The notes: generated by a model from the sequence alone, not told the origin. DNA of 33,616 nt from Anaerolineae bacterium (GCA_016931785.1 JAFGED010000299.1:1-33616), one strand, 5' to 3'; positions 17,193-26,804 are shown, numbered from the stretch's first letter. Made by a program: numbers and translations.

Positions 17193-17981
17193 TCATCGGA
17201 AGCGGCGTTGCCACTCCTCTTTCAGCGCCAGGGATTCCAGGTCACTACCGGCGTCGAGGAAATCCATCAGGAGTCGGTTGAACTTGTTGCGCTCCTCCAA
17301 CATCGGGAAATGTTGAGCGCCGGTCAAAGAAATGGAGCGCACGTTGTCGTCAAAATCTTCCAACCAGTCCGGCTCAGGCATCCTGATGAGGGGATCATCG
17401 CCGCCATATGTCAGAAGCACAGGCGTCTCCACGAGAGGTGAAAGTAAGTCGCGCAGGTCGTACCCCATCACAGACTGCACGCTGTTGACGACGGCGTTCG
17501 CATCGGTCTTGCGCGCTTCCATCTCCACCTCTGGGAAGTTGGCGCGTCGGGATACCAGGCGTGCCAGCGCCTCGCCATTACCGTCGAAACCGGCCAGAGG
17601 CCGGTTGACAGCCTCGCCTAACACAGGCACGCTCACCGCCATCACACGTTGTACCAAACTCGGGGCCTGAGCGGCAAACGCCAGCGCGACCAAGCCTCCC
17701 AACGCATGGCCGACGATGGGCACACTCTGAATACCCAATTGCTCAAGGAACTCGTTGAGCAGTTCGACGTACGCGCCCACGTTGTAGTACGCACTCAACT
17801 TGTCAGAATCGCCAAACCCCCACAGATCCAGGGCATAGGTGCGATGCCTGGCCGACATCTGCTCCATCGCCGGCACCCAGTAGCGCCACGAGCCCAGCCA
17901 GCCGTGAATGAAAATCAACGGCTGTCCACGCCCTATCACCTCGTAGTGAACGAGGCCTTCCTTAATGACAATAGCGCTCAT
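17193..17981 (-). CDS. Alpha/beta hydrolase-fold protein with nucleophile Ser replaced by Ala
   Basis: The 262-aa protein has the alpha/beta hydrolase layout: oxyanion region LIFIHGWLGSW (22-32), LDLWGFGDSD (51-60), nucleophile elbow GHALGG (91-96), acid region TYGGDDPLI (Asp195/196) and catalytic His224 in GAQHFPML. The elbow should read GHSxGG, but codon 93 is GCG (Ala; plus strand 17703-17705). A serine codon TCG would differ by one base. The paralogue at 27522-28307 has GHSMGG with Ser at the same residue number, 93. The protein is otherwise intact, so it may be a non-catalytic binding protein or may use another mechanism. It lies between a lone receiver gene and the ABC permease pair. 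Confidence 0.9.
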   Translation of the reverse strand: MSAIVIKEGLVHYEVIGRGQPLIFIHGWLGSWRYWVPAMEQMSARHRTYALDLWGFGDSDKLSAYYNVGAYVELLNEFLEQLGIQSVPIVGHALGGLVALAFAAQAPSLVQRVMAVSVPVLGEAVNRPLAGFDGNGEALARLVSRRANFPEVEMEARKTDANAVVNSVQSVMGYDLRDLLSPLVETPVLLTYGGDDPLIRMPEPDWLEDFDDNVRSISLTGAQHFPMLEERNKFNRLLMDFLDAGSDLESLALKEEWQRRFR

Positions 17982-18016
17982 CGCAGACCATCACCCAAGT
18001 ATCGACAAACCACCTG

Positions 18017-18397
18017 CTAATCCAGGGCCCCCACTCGCTTCAGAATGTCTCTGACCTGATTGGCCAGATCATCCGGGGCAAAGGGCTTTACGATGTATTC
18101 CAACGCCCCCGAGGCCAAGCCTTGCTCGATCTCGACCTCCTGCCCCTTGGCCGACAGGAAAACGACCGGGATCTCGGCTGTGACCGGGTTCTCCTTCAAC
18201 ATACGACAGGCTTCGTATCCCGTCACCCTGGGCATACGAACGTCCAGCATGATCAAATCAGGCTGCACTTGAGGGGCTTTCTCTACCGCCTCCGCGCCGT
18301 TGGTCGCCAGTTCCACTTCGAAGCCAGCGTACCGCAGCGTGAAACCGATCAGCTCACGAATATCTCTTTCATCTTCAGCAACGAGGATTCTCGGCAT
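18017..18397 (-). CDS. Single-domain response regulator
   Basis: The 126-aa protein is one receiver domain: acidic residues Glu8-Asp9, phosphoacceptor Asp52 in IMLDVRMP, Thr/Ser-type residue in FLSAKG and Lys104 in IVKPF. There is no output domain. The ATG at 18397 follows GGAGG and is preferred to a TTG at 18421 that overlaps the kinase stop. It begins 20 bp after the giant kinase gene, so it is probably that kinase's extra receiver partner. The sequence between it and the following hydrolase gene is 35 bp. Confidence 0.92.
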   Translation of the reverse strand: MPRILVAEDERDIRELIGFTLRYAGFEVELATNGAEAVEKAPQVQPDLIMLDVRMPRVTGYEACRMLKENPVTAEIPVVFLSAKGQEVEIEQGLASGALEYIVKPFAPDDLANQVRDILKRVGALD

Positions 18398-18417
18398 AAC
18401 TTTCCTCCACCACGCTT

Positions 18418-21400
18418 TCAACTACTACCGGTTCCGCCATTCCCCCAGAGGACCGTTTCGATCTCATCGATCAATCCCTCGACAGAGAATGGCTTGGCCA
18501 TGAAGCTAGCGGCCCCTAACGCAAGTACTTTTTGTCGCTTCGCATCATCAATCACCGAGCTGCCCGTGATCATAATGACGGGGATGTTCTGAGTGACAGG
18601 GTCATCCTTGAGCTTTTTCAGCACGTCATACCCATCCAGATCACTCAAATGAAAATCCAGCAATATCAGGGCAGGCTGCACCTCGCGTGCCACGCGCAGG
18701 ACCCGCTTGCCCCGCGTGGTCGTCCGCACGCCAAAATTATGAGCGCGTAACGCCTCACGCATCAGCGAGAGATTGTCCTTGTCGTCGTCCACCACCAGCA
18801 CGGTGCCACCTCTCACCAACACGCGGCGCACAGAACGCACCAACCGCTCCTCATCAATCGGCTTTGTGATATAATCCACTGCCCCCATCCGCAGACCATC
18901 GTCGCGATCCTGCAAGATAGAGACGACGATCACCGGAATCCCCCGCGTGATGGGATTCGACTTTAGCTGCTCAAGCACACCAAAACCATCGGCGTCTGGA
19001 AGCAGGACGTCAAGCGTGATCAGGTCTGGGCGCTCGCGCTGCGCCATCTCCAGCGCCTCATCCCCGCGCTGCGCGATCATGACCTCCCGGCCATCCCCGG
19101 CGAGATGCAGGCAAATCAGGTTGGCTATGTCAGTATCGTCTTCGACGACCAGCACCTTTTTCGATGTTCGCCCAAAGTCACCTCCGACCCGGGAGGACTC
19201 CCAAGCCTGGGCTGTGGGCAAGGTGAACGTGAATGTACTCCCCTTGCCCAGCTTGCTCTCAACCCAAATCCGGCCACCGTGCATCTCCACCAAGGATTTG
19301 GTGATGGAGAGACCCAAGCCAGTGCCCGGCGCATCCTGAACCACCGGGTCATCGGAGCGAAAGAAGCGCGAGAAGAGCCTCTTTTGATCATCCTCCGAGA
19401 TGCCGATGCCCGTATCCCGCACAGAAACGTGTATCTCGTCGCCCTTGGCGCGAGCCGACACGACGATCTTGCCGCCAGATGGCGTATAGCGGCAGGCATT
19501 GCCCACCAAGTTGGTCAAAACCTGGATCACGCGATCCGGATCGACGAAAATCTCGGGAAGCACCTGCGGCAAATCCGTATGCAGGTCCAAGGCCCTCTCC
19601 GCCGCCCGAGCCCCCAGGGTTGTGACGACTTGAGTGATCAGATCGTCTATGTGCACGACCCTCGGGGTCAATATCAAACGCCCGCTCTCGATCCGCGAGA
19701 TATCCAACAGGTCATTGACCAGAAGCGTGAGGCGATCTGTGTTACTCTTGATGATCGTCAAAAACCTCTGCTGATCGTCCGAAAGCGAGCCAACCGCCCC
19801 CATCAAAAGAAGATCAGCATATCCCTTGATCGACGTCATCGGCGTGCGCAGTTCGTGCGACACCGTGGAGACGAACTCGCTCTTGGCCCGCTCGGCTTCC
19901 ACCTCTGCGGTCACGTCACGAAAGACCGAGACGGTGCCCAGGAACTCCTCGCCCATCAAGACCGGCGCCAGGTGCACGCTGACGATCCGGCCACCGATCT
20001 CTAGGCGGGCCGCCAGATACTCCTCCAAATCCTGCGCACCCTGCCACTTGGAGATCGCCTCCATCCAATCTTGCGCCTGGCCGCCGTACAGGCCGAGCAT
20101 CTCGCTGGTCGAGCGCCCCAGCGCCTCCTCCCGCTGCAGGCCCAGAATACGCTCCGCAGCGGCATTGAACAAAATCACCTGCCCTTGAGCATCGGCCACC
20201 ATCACGCCATCCGCGACGCCTTCCAGGATGGCCTGGCTCTTGCTCGCCTCAACCTCCTGCCCTCTGAGCATACGGCCCAGCCGGTCGGTCTGCTCGAGGA
20301 TCAGTTTGTACAGTTCGGCGTTGTTGATCGAATTGGCGACCTGCGTGGCGGCCGTCTCCACCAAGCGCAAGTGTTCCTCCACAAAGTAGTTGGTTTGCGC
20401 GTGGAAAAGCAGCAGCGCTCCCAAAACCGCATCCCCAGCAGTGAGGGGGGCAGCTACAGCGGAACGGTACTCCCGCGCCCCCTCCTGTGGCTTCTGCCAG
20501 CGCTCATCCTTTCGCGTATCCGGCACGATGACCGCTTGACGGTTCGCGACCACCCACCCCGCCAGGCCCTCACCCCGAGAGAAGCGGATCGTTCTCCCGA
20601 CATAGGATGCCTCATCTCTCGTTCCTCGGGCTGCGCGGCAGAGCAATTCCCCCGTCTGCAGGTCTAGCAGAAAGATAAACGCCTGCTCGGCCCCCACAGC
20701 CTCCACGAGCAACTGCAAGGCCCGGTTGAGCACATGGTCCAAATCAAGGCTGGAGGAAAGCTGCGAGGTAATCCGGTAGAGCGTCTCGACCCGATCGCGC
20801 TCCACCGTCAGATCGCTCATCGTCTCGGCCAATTCCTGGGTGCGTTCCTCGACACGCTGCTCAAGTTCCTGCGAGAACCGGCTCACCCGGTCGAACAGGC
20901 GCGCGTGGTCCACCGCTGCGGATACCTGGTCGGCCAGCGCGGAAAGTGTCGCCACCTCCGCGGGAAAGAATCTATGGGGCTCCCGATAGCCCACGCACAG
21001 AACGCCGACAACTCCACCACCGGCCGAAAGAGGGGCCATAAGCACAGCCCCCACTTCCTCTCTCGCAGAAGCAAGAAACGAGCTCGACTCCTTCGCCAGA
21101 TCGTCAATCGCCAGTGGCATGCCGCTCTCAGCCACCGACCCCACCAGGCCTTCGCCGCGGGCAAAGCTGTGAGCCGAGATGTTCTCCAGCGCGAACCCAT
21201 ACACGGCCTGCAGTGTGTACCGCTTGCTCTCGGCGTCCAAGAGAAAGATAAAACTATGATCGTACCCCAGCAACTTGGGCGCCATCACGACGATGCTATT
21301 CAACACATCGGCCAGTTCCACCTCGGCAATAGCCGCACGGCTGACCTCGTTGAATAACGCCAACGTGTCGGCGCGGCGCTCCAGCTCTTCCACCATGCGC

Positions 21401-23529
21401 GCGTTCTCGACGGCGAGCGCGGCCTGCGCTGCAAAGATCTCGAGCGCCTCGACGGTAGAGTGGTCGGGCACACGGCCATCCCGCGGCTGGCTCACGGAGA
21501 GAACGCCGTGCGTGTCCCCACCGGGGCCGATGAGAGGGACAAGCAGGACATCTTGGGGATGCCAACGCCCGGGGTGGCGTATAGCATCCCCGGCTTCCTC
21601 ATAATCATACATAGCCAGGCGACCACGCCAATGCGCTTGCCTCTCGGCCGGAATGTAATAGCTGTTGCTGATGCGAAACTCGGCGCTCATCACCCCTGCC
21701 ACATCGAACCAAGGTTTGAGCGCCTGCCTCATACCCTCAAAAGTCGTAATGGGAATCCCTGCCGCAGCGGCCCATCGCATGTTGGCTGGAGCGCCCTCCA
21801 GGACGCCGATCAACACCACGTTGAACGCCACGGCTTCCTCGATCGCATACGCAACCTCTTCCAGTATTTCAGCCAGGGGCCGGTCCGAGCGCAACGCCCT
21901 GCTAACCTCCAGCACCATCGCGAGCTGGTCCGCCCGCTGAGATAGCAGGTCCCGCTGTTTCACTTGCTCATCATAGCGCCGCTTGTTGCCGATGGCGATA
22001 GCGGCCTGAGCCGACAGCCCTTCGACAAATCCCAAAGCCTCTTGGCCAAACACCGCCATCGCCGCGCTTTCCAGGAGAATCACGCCGGTCAGCGCCTCCG
22101 CGTAAAAGACAGGCACGATCAACATGGAACGCGAGCCCGCCTCGAAACCGGTCCCGCCTATGCTGGTAGTCATGTCGGGAATAACCAAGGACTGACCGGT
22201 GCGCAGCACCTCTGCCAACGCAGAATGCGCCTCCGGCGACTGCAACACCATACGGATGCGCCCTACCCCCTCTTCCGAATACCCCGTATGGACTCCCAGG
22301 CCCAGCTCGCCACTCTCACCCAAGAGCACAATCGCTCCACAAGCTGCGCCGGACAGGTGCGCCGCCTCCTCCAAAATCACGGGCAAAATGTCATCCAGCA
22401 TGAGGGTGTCGTTGATCTTGCGGCTCACGCGCCCAAAGCCCTCCAGCGCCTCCATCCAGCGCTGGAGCTTTTCATCCGTCTGCGCGTACATCCGCGCGTT
22501 CTCAATCGCGATCGCCGCCTGATCTGCCAGCGTGCTGAGCAACTCGACATCCGTTTCGGAAAAGCCGTGTGGCTTGGTGAACATCGCGGAGAGCATACCG
22601 ACGGGACGGTTGGCCCGCTTGAGCGGCAAATCTGCGAACGCACGGAATCCCTCGCGTGCCGCCATGGGCACGTCATCCTGCAAACCTGCAAAGATACACG
22701 GCTCTCCAGTTACAAAGGCGCAAGCCCGTCCGTCGCGATCCAGCTCAAGCGCCTTCGGCTCCGGCGCATATTTCCCGCCCAATCCCTGAATCATCTCCAA
22801 GCGCAACACCTGCCGCGACTCGTCGAATACATAGATCGCTGCACGCTGGCAACCTAATACCTCCAATACCGCCGAGGTGATCGTCTGCAGCACGTGCTGC
22901 AGGTCCAGCGACTCGCTCATGGTGGACGAAATCGCCGCGAGAGAAGCCAGGTCCGCAGCGCGGCGTCGTGCCTCCTCGTAAAGATAGACGCTCTCCAAAG
23001 CTATCGCCATCTGATTTCCGATCGCCTGCAAAATCTCCAGGTCGCGCTCCGTGAAGGCATTCTTGCGACAACCGAACATCCCCAGCGTGCCGATAAACCG
23101 ACTTTGACTTTGCAGCGGAACACCAACATATGATCGGAAAGGATATCCACGCTCGTCCGACTTGGGACGCACGTCCTGCCGGGCCTTGATATCGGGAATG
23201 AAAAGCGCCTCCCGATGGCGTGCTATCCAGCCCGCATATCCCTCGTCAAGCTGATAGACACCGCCCGCCTCCCAAGCATAGGCCCGACTTCCGCGCCAAT
23301 CCTGCGTCACGCAGCACTGTCGCTCCTCATCCCAGAGTGCAACCTCAGCGACGTCATAGTTTACGACCTGATGAGCACTTGAAAGCAGCGAATCCAACGT
23401 CGTCTCCAGATCCAGGCCGCCGTCAACCTTGACCTCAAGAACAGGACGCCCCATTTCCTCCTCGTGGCCTGCCGGCCGCTTTTGAGGGGAAGGCACCTTG
23501 AACTGGCGTTTCTCTACACGCACGTCCAT
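18418..23529 (-). CDS. Giant hybrid kinase: six GAF, PAS, HisKA, HATPase, two REC
   Basis: The 1703-aa protein (ATG start; a TTG at 23541 would add four residues, and neither has a strong ribosome site) contains six consecutive GAF domains at about 41-186, 196-346, 366-516, 541-711, 726-876 and 921-1071. A PAS domain (about 1096-1211), HisKA with His1225 in STVSHELRTPM, an ATPase domain with N box NLVGNACRYTP, G1 DTGIGI and G2 GTGLGL, and two receivers with Asp1507 and Asp1625 follow. A coiled coil (about 880-920) separates GAF5 and GAF6. No membrane helix is seen, so it is probably a cytosolic integrator of several signals with a built-in phosphorelay. It follows the REC-GGDEF gene by 26 bp and precedes a lone receiver. 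Confidence 0.93.
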   Translation of the reverse strand: MDVRVEKRQFKVPSPQKRPAGHEEEMGRPVLEVKVDGGLDLETTLDSLLSSAHQVVNYDVAEVALWDEERQCCVTQDWRGSRAYAWEAGGVYQLDEGYAGWIARHREALFIPDIKARQDVRPKSDERGYPFRSYVGVPLQSQSRFIGTLGMFGCRKNAFTERDLEILQAIGNQMAIALESVYLYEEARRRAADLASLAAISSTMSESLDLQHVLQTITSAVLEVLGCQRAAIYVFDESRQVLRLEMIQGLGGKYAPEPKALELDRDGRACAFVTGEPCIFAGLQDDVPMAAREGFRAFADLPLKRANRPVGMLSAMFTKPHGFSETDVELLSTLADQAAIAIENARMYAQTDEKLQRWMEALEGFGRVSRKINDTLMLDDILPVILEEAAHLSGAACGAIVLLGESGELGLGVHTGYSEEGVGRIRMVLQSPEAHSALAEVLRTGQSLVIPDMTTSIGGTGFEAGSRSMLIVPVFYAEALTGVILLESAAMAVFGQEALGFVEGLSAQAAIAIGNKRRYDEQVKQRDLLSQRADQLAMVLEVSRALRSDRPLAEILEEVAYAIEEAVAFNVVLIGVLEGAPANMRWAAAAGIPITTFEGMRQALKPWFDVAGVMSAEFRISNSYYIPAERQAHWRGRLAMYDYEEAGDAIRHPGRWHPQDVLLVPLIGPGGDTHGVLSVSQPRDGRVPDHSTVEALEIFAAQAALAVENARMVEELERRADTLALFNEVSRAAIAEVELADVLNSIVVMAPKLLGYDHSFIFLLDAESKRYTLQAVYGFALENISAHSFARGEGLVGSVAESGMPLAIDDLAKESSSFLASAREEVGAVLMAPLSAGGGVVGVLCVGYREPHRFFPAEVATLSALADQVSAAVDHARLFDRVSRFSQELEQRVEERTQELAETMSDLTVERDRVETLYRITSQLSSSLDLDHVLNRALQLLVEAVGAEQAFIFLLDLQTGELLCRAARGTRDEASYVGRTIRFSRGEGLAGWVVANRQAVIVPDTRKDERWQKPQEGAREYRSAVAAPLTAGDAVLGALLLFHAQTNYFVEEHLRLVETAATQVANSINNAELYKLILEQTDRLGRMLRGQEVEASKSQAILEGVADGVMVADAQGQVILFNAAAERILGLQREEALGRSTSEMLGLYGGQAQDWMEAISKWQGAQDLEEYLAARLEIGGRIVSVHLAPVLMGEEFLGTVSVFRDVTAEVEAERAKSEFVSTVSHELRTPMTSIKGYADLLLMGAVGSLSDDQQRFLTIIKSNTDRLTLLVNDLLDISRIESGRLILTPRVVHIDDLITQVVTTLGARAAERALDLHTDLPQVLPEIFVDPDRVIQVLTNLVGNACRYTPSGGKIVVSARAKGDEIHVSVRDTGIGISEDDQKRLFSRFFRSDDPVVQDAPGTGLGLSITKSLVEMHGGRIWVESKLGKGSTFTFTLPTAQAWESSRVGGDFGRTSKKVLVVEDDTDIANLICLHLAGDGREVMIAQRGDEALEMAQRERPDLITLDVLLPDADGFGVLEQLKSNPITRGIPVIVVSILQDRDDGLRMGAVDYITKPIDEERLVRSVRRVLVRGGTVLVVDDDKDNLSLMREALRAHNFGVRTTTRGKRVLRVAREVQPALILLDFHLSDLDGYDVLKKLKDDPVTQNIPVIMITGSSVIDDAKRQKVLALGAASFMAKPFSVEGLIDEIETVLWGNGGTGSS

Positions 23530-23555
23530 ACGATTTACCAACTCGAGGTTCGAAC

Positions 23556-24458
23556 CTAAGACTTAGCCTCCCGCCCTTCGCGCCGCGCAGTAGCAGCAGC
23601 CTCGGTAATCTCGCGAATGTCGGAGAAGGGACCATCATCCTCAGTCAACACACCGATAGCAACAGTCATCAGATCGACCTTGGTCTCGTTACCCGCCTCG
23701 TCGCGCACGAGCAGGTACCCCTGCTCTCGCGTCTGCCAGTCGTAATGCGTCCCCACGCCGTCATTAAAGCGCTGCGTCAGATCCTCCACCATCGCATCGA
23801 CCGACCCTTTGTCAGCGGAAATGACGATGAAATCATCCCCGCCGATGTGGCCGATGAAATCGTTGGGCGTCCCCAAACTGTCCAGCGACTGGCCCAGGAT
23901 CATCGCCATGAATCTCAGCACCTCCTCACCCGCCACGAAACCATATACCTCCGTGAATGCATCGAACCCCACCAGGCCCACGTAGAGAATGCCCCAACCA
24001 TCTCGCCGCATTAGATTCCGCAACTGATCCTCAATCAACCGGCCGCCAGGCAAGCCGGTAGTGGGGTTGGTCAGGCTCTGGATGGTCGCACGAGAAATGG
24101 CGCTCTTGACCCGCAGCTTGAGCTCCTCCAGGTCAAAGGGCTTGGTGATATAGTCATCGGCGCCCAGTTCAAGGCCATGAATTTTGTCGGAACGCTCGTC
24201 CTTTTGAGTCAAAAAGATAATGGGAACGTGGCTGGTACGGAGATTGTTCCGCAACTCGCGGCAAACGTCATAGCCATCCATGTCCGGTAGCATTATGTCA
24301 AGCACAATGATGTGAGGCAACTGCTTCCGGCACATCTCCAACGCATCCTCACCTCGCTGAGCCACAGCCACTTCGTAGCCATGCGATTGGAAGTAAATGC
24401 GTAACATGTTGGAGATGTCGAAATCGTCCTCCACTATGAGCATTCTACCTTCGGACAT
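23556..24458 (-). CDS. Response regulator with degenerate GGDEF domain
   Basis: The 300-aa protein has a canonical receiver (about 5-120; Glu10-Asp11-Asp12 acidic pocket, Asp54 phosphoacceptor, Lys106) joined to a GGDEF-like domain (about 130-290). That domain keeps TGLPGG (134-139) but its signature is GGDDF (206-210) instead of GGDEF/GGEEF. The usual FDxFKxxND stretch is replaced by GFDAFTEVYGF. These changes make diguanylate cyclase activity doubtful; it may bind GTP or act as a scaffold. The ATG is preceded by AAGGAGG. It lies 58 bp after the AAR-like gene and 26 bp before the giant kinase, so it is probably part of the same phosphorelay. Confidence 0.88.
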   Translation of the reverse strand: MSEGRMLIVEDDFDISNMLRIYFQSHGYEVAVAQRGEDALEMCRKQLPHIIVLDIMLPDMDGYDVCRELRNNLRTSHVPIIFLTQKDERSDKIHGLELGADDYITKPFDLEELKLRVKSAISRATIQSLTNPTTGLPGGRLIEDQLRNLMRRDGWGILYVGLVGFDAFTEVYGFVAGEEVLRFMAMILGQSLDSLGTPNDFIGHIGGDDFIVISADKGSVDAMVEDLTQRFNDGVGTHYDWQTREQGYLLVRDEAGNETKVDLMTVAIGVLTEDDGPFSDIREITEAAATARREGREAKS

Positions 24459-24516
24459 AATTCCTCCTTAATATGGCCAGCAGCCACACTGCTGCGAACA
24501 TGCACCAAGAGATGCA

Positions 24517-25530
24517 TCAACAGATGGCCGATAATCGAAAGCCATGCTTTCGAGCCAGTCGAGCGATCTCGTGGACCTGTTCAACCCGAATATGCTTGCC
24601 AAGTGAGTAGCTTTCGTATCGCCCATCCAGTGCCAACACCATCGTCTCTGCCATACAGGCATAGGCCTTGCCAGACGAAAGCCCAAAGTCAAACCCAAAG
24701 TCGACCTCACCCGGCACGTCCACTAACCCCCCCGCGACAATCAACACATCGCTCCGCTCTTGCTTCACACGCGGCGAGACATCCGGCGGAAGGGCTATAT
24801 CGCACACGACCGCACCGTGCTTGAGATATTCAGGCTGGATGACCGAGTCGGCAGCGCTGGTAGCGCTCAACACCAGGTCCGCCTCACACACCTCCTCGAC
24901 CTGCATCGAGGTGCGCACCTGCCGGGTCCTGGCCCCTTCGACTTGCGCCCGGACCTGTGCCAGCCTGGACTCTGAGCGGCCAACCAGAATCAGCCTATCC
25001 ACCGCCGGGGCAAGCAGCTCAGCGCACGCCCGGCCAATGCTCCCCGTCGCGCCGATCACAGCCACGGTAGACGACTCCAGCCGGATGCCTTTGCAACGCG
25101 CCCCTTCCTCCAGCGCTTCGAGCGCCATCGCTACAGTGAGACTGTGCCCCGTCGTGACAGGGATATCAAGATGCCGCGCGACGGTCATACCAGCGTCGCC
25201 TACCACGGACGTGAAAGCCCCCAACCCCAATATCTGGGCGCCCAACCGCTGTGCCAGCCGGCCCGCTGCAATTATTTTATTGTAAACTGTCCGGGTTGGC
25301 AACTCGAGTGCCTGCCGTGCGGTAAACGGGCAAGCCACCAACCAACCCTCTATTTCCTTTCCCGTATCCTCCGAACGCACGCCGGCAACGTGCGAAAGGC
25401 AGACCGGCGGCCAGAAACGCGCCAAAAAGTGAACCAACCTCGCGGGCAATATCCTTGCCAGATGCGGATACTTGCGCGCTACATCCCGCTTGGGATCAAC
25501 AGGATGAATGACAAAAGCAAAACTGCTCAT
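24517..25530 (-). CDS. Homologue of long-chain acyl-ACP reductase (AAR)
   Basis: The 337-aa protein resembles cyanobacterial long-chain acyl-[ACP] reductase along its length. It has a VxSxTG-type stretch before EIEGWLVACPFT, LGLGAFTSVVGDAG (102-114), a Rossmann motif VIGATGSIGRACAELL (158-173), AGGLVDVPGEVD, and a C-terminus GKAYACMAETMVLAL with Cys292 aligned to the acyl-thioester cysteine of AAR. The tail RVEQVHEIARLARKHGF also matches. AAR makes fatty aldehydes from acyl-ACP with NADPH. Similar proteins are often labelled shikimate dehydrogenase, but the AAR-like cysteine and tail argue against that. No aldehyde-deformylating oxygenase gene is nearby, so alkane synthesis is not implied. 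The start overlaps the stop of the beta-helix gene as ATGA. Confidence 0.82.
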   Translation of the reverse strand: MSSFAFVIHPVDPKRDVARKYPHLARILPARLVHFLARFWPPVCLSHVAGVRSEDTGKEIEGWLVACPFTARQALELPTRTVYNKIIAAGRLAQRLGAQILGLGAFTSVVGDAGMTVARHLDIPVTTGHSLTVAMALEALEEGARCKGIRLESSTVAVIGATGSIGRACAELLAPAVDRLILVGRSESRLAQVRAQVEGARTRQVRTSMQVEEVCEADLVLSATSAADSVIQPEYLKHGAVVCDIALPPDVSPRVKQERSDVLIVAGGLVDVPGEVDFGFDFGLSSGKAYACMAETMVLALDGRYESYSLGKHIRVEQVHEIARLARKHGFRLSAIC

Positions 25531-26798
25531 ACAACGCTGGCTGAGGCGGGGTCATACAAGCGCCGATGGAACTCTTTTCCATCCTTGATGCCAAAATGAT
25601 CGCTGTCCTCGTAACAGACGTTTTTGGTAATCACGCGACGCTCATCCGAGGCCACCAGGATAACGTCTGATTCAACCGCTCGGCCCGGATACACGACCAT
25701 ACCCGAGCCGATGAAGCAATTGTGCCCCACACAGCCACCTAGAACCGGCATACCTGTATCCCCCAGAGCGCCATCCCCCCCCATTGCGCGGATAGGCTTG
25801 GGCACCAGGTTAAAGTCGGTAAAAGTACTGCCAGCACCAATGAAGGTATTACGCCCGATGCTACAGAACTGCAAGCACGTGTTCTGCGCCACCATCGAAT
25901 CTTCCATCATCACACTCATAAAAAGCGCGGCGCGGAAGGGAAGAAACCCACGATCCGACACCACACTGAGCTGAATCTGACAATCCTGCCCAATATCCAC
26001 GTTGTTCCCGATGACGGACACGTCGATCACCGACCCCGCCCCTATGCTCACGTTGTCACCGATGTACGTCGGTCCCTGAATGACGGCCGAAGGGTCGATA
26101 CTACAATTGCGTCCTATGTGTACCGCGCCCGACGACATGCCCGCTTGCTTTCGTTCCAACATCCCATGCCACAGGAGTTTGAGTTGCTTCAAAGCACTAC
26201 GCTCGATATCACGCTCCAAGCGCGCCCCCTCGGAAAACACGCCAAAGAAGATGTTGGCGGTGATGGTGTGTATCCAATGTTCGATCGAACAGAAGGATTT
26301 GGTGGGCAGATGATACGTCAAGTCGCCCTTCTCGTTTGACATGTGCGTTGGGACGTGATAGTAACCCGCCTGGCGCGACTCGGTATCCATAACGAGGGGG
26401 CGCACAATGGGTTCGACGCCGTAGGGGAAATACCACATATCAGCAACGTATACATTCCCCTCGGGACGGATGCCCTGCTGCAGATGAATGGCATGGGCGT
26501 TGATCGCCGGATCGTCTAGCGCAAAAGCGACCCGGCACGCTTTGCCCAACCGCCGGGCCCGGCGGATGAACTCGTCCAAAAAGTGCTGGTCAAAAAACAG
26601 GTTGTCCCGGTAGACCAGTGTCTCCACCCGCTGGGAATCAATTCCGGCAAATGAATCGATCTCACGCTCCTCAGTGGTGTAGGAAGCCAGAACGTCTCGA
26701 TGGTAAAGCCACAAGGGTTTGTTAAGCACCCGCAAGTTACGCGCAGGCTCATTGAAAGGAAATATCAGACGGCTGTCCTGCAGAATAAATTTACGCAT
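25527..26798 (-). CDS. Left-handed beta-helix transferase-like protein with NTP-transferase-like N-terminus
   Basis: The 423-aa protein has an N-terminal part (about 1-200) reminiscent of the GlmU-type N-terminal fold, without a clear nucleotide-binding signature. A C-terminal left-handed beta-helix (about 225-400) of hexapeptide repeats follows, such as VHIGRNCSIDPSAVIQ and YIGDNVSIGAGSVIDV. Such helices occur in acyl- or acetyltransferases and sugar nucleotidyltransferases. A loop (about 283-312) interrupts the repeats. The substrate is not known. It starts 6 bp after the V4R gene and its stop overlaps the AAR-like start as ATGA, so all three are probably expressed together. Confidence 0.78.
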   Translation of the reverse strand: MRKFILQDSRLIFPFNEPARNLRVLNKPLWLYHRDVLASYTTEEREIDSFAGIDSQRVETLVYRDNLFFDQHFLDEFIRRARRLGKACRVAFALDDPAINAHAIHLQQGIRPEGNVYVADMWYFPYGVEPIVRPLVMDTESRQAGYYHVPTHMSNEKGDLTYHLPTKSFCSIEHWIHTITANIFFGVFSEGARLERDIERSALKQLKLLWHGMLERKQAGMSSGAVHIGRNCSIDPSAVIQGPTYIGDNVSIGAGSVIDVSVIGNNVDIGQDCQIQLSVVSDRGFLPFRAALFMSVMMEDSMVAQNTCLQFCSIGRNTFIGAGSTFTDFNLVPKPIRAMGGDGALGDTGMPVLGGCVGHNCFIGSGMVVYPGRAVESDVILVASDERRVITKNVCYEDSDHFGIKDGKEFHRRLYDPASASVV

Positions 26799-26804
26799 CG
26801 ATCG

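Noticed and set aside
23546-23557. Palindrome AGGTTCGAACCT that looks like a tRNA T-arm
   Set aside because: It spans the stop codon of the REC-GGDEF gene, and no acceptor, D or anticodon stems could be found on either strand.
24478-24494. CAGCAG/CTGCTG hairpin between the AAR-like and REC-GGDEF genes
   Set aside because: The stem is only 6 bp and no T-run follows on the minus strand; too weak to call a terminator.
24517-25530. Shikimate dehydrogenase as the name for the AAR-like protein
   Set aside because: The aligned Cys292, the GKAYACMAETM stretch and the C-terminal tail fit acyl-ACP reductase better; only the Rossmann motif is shared.
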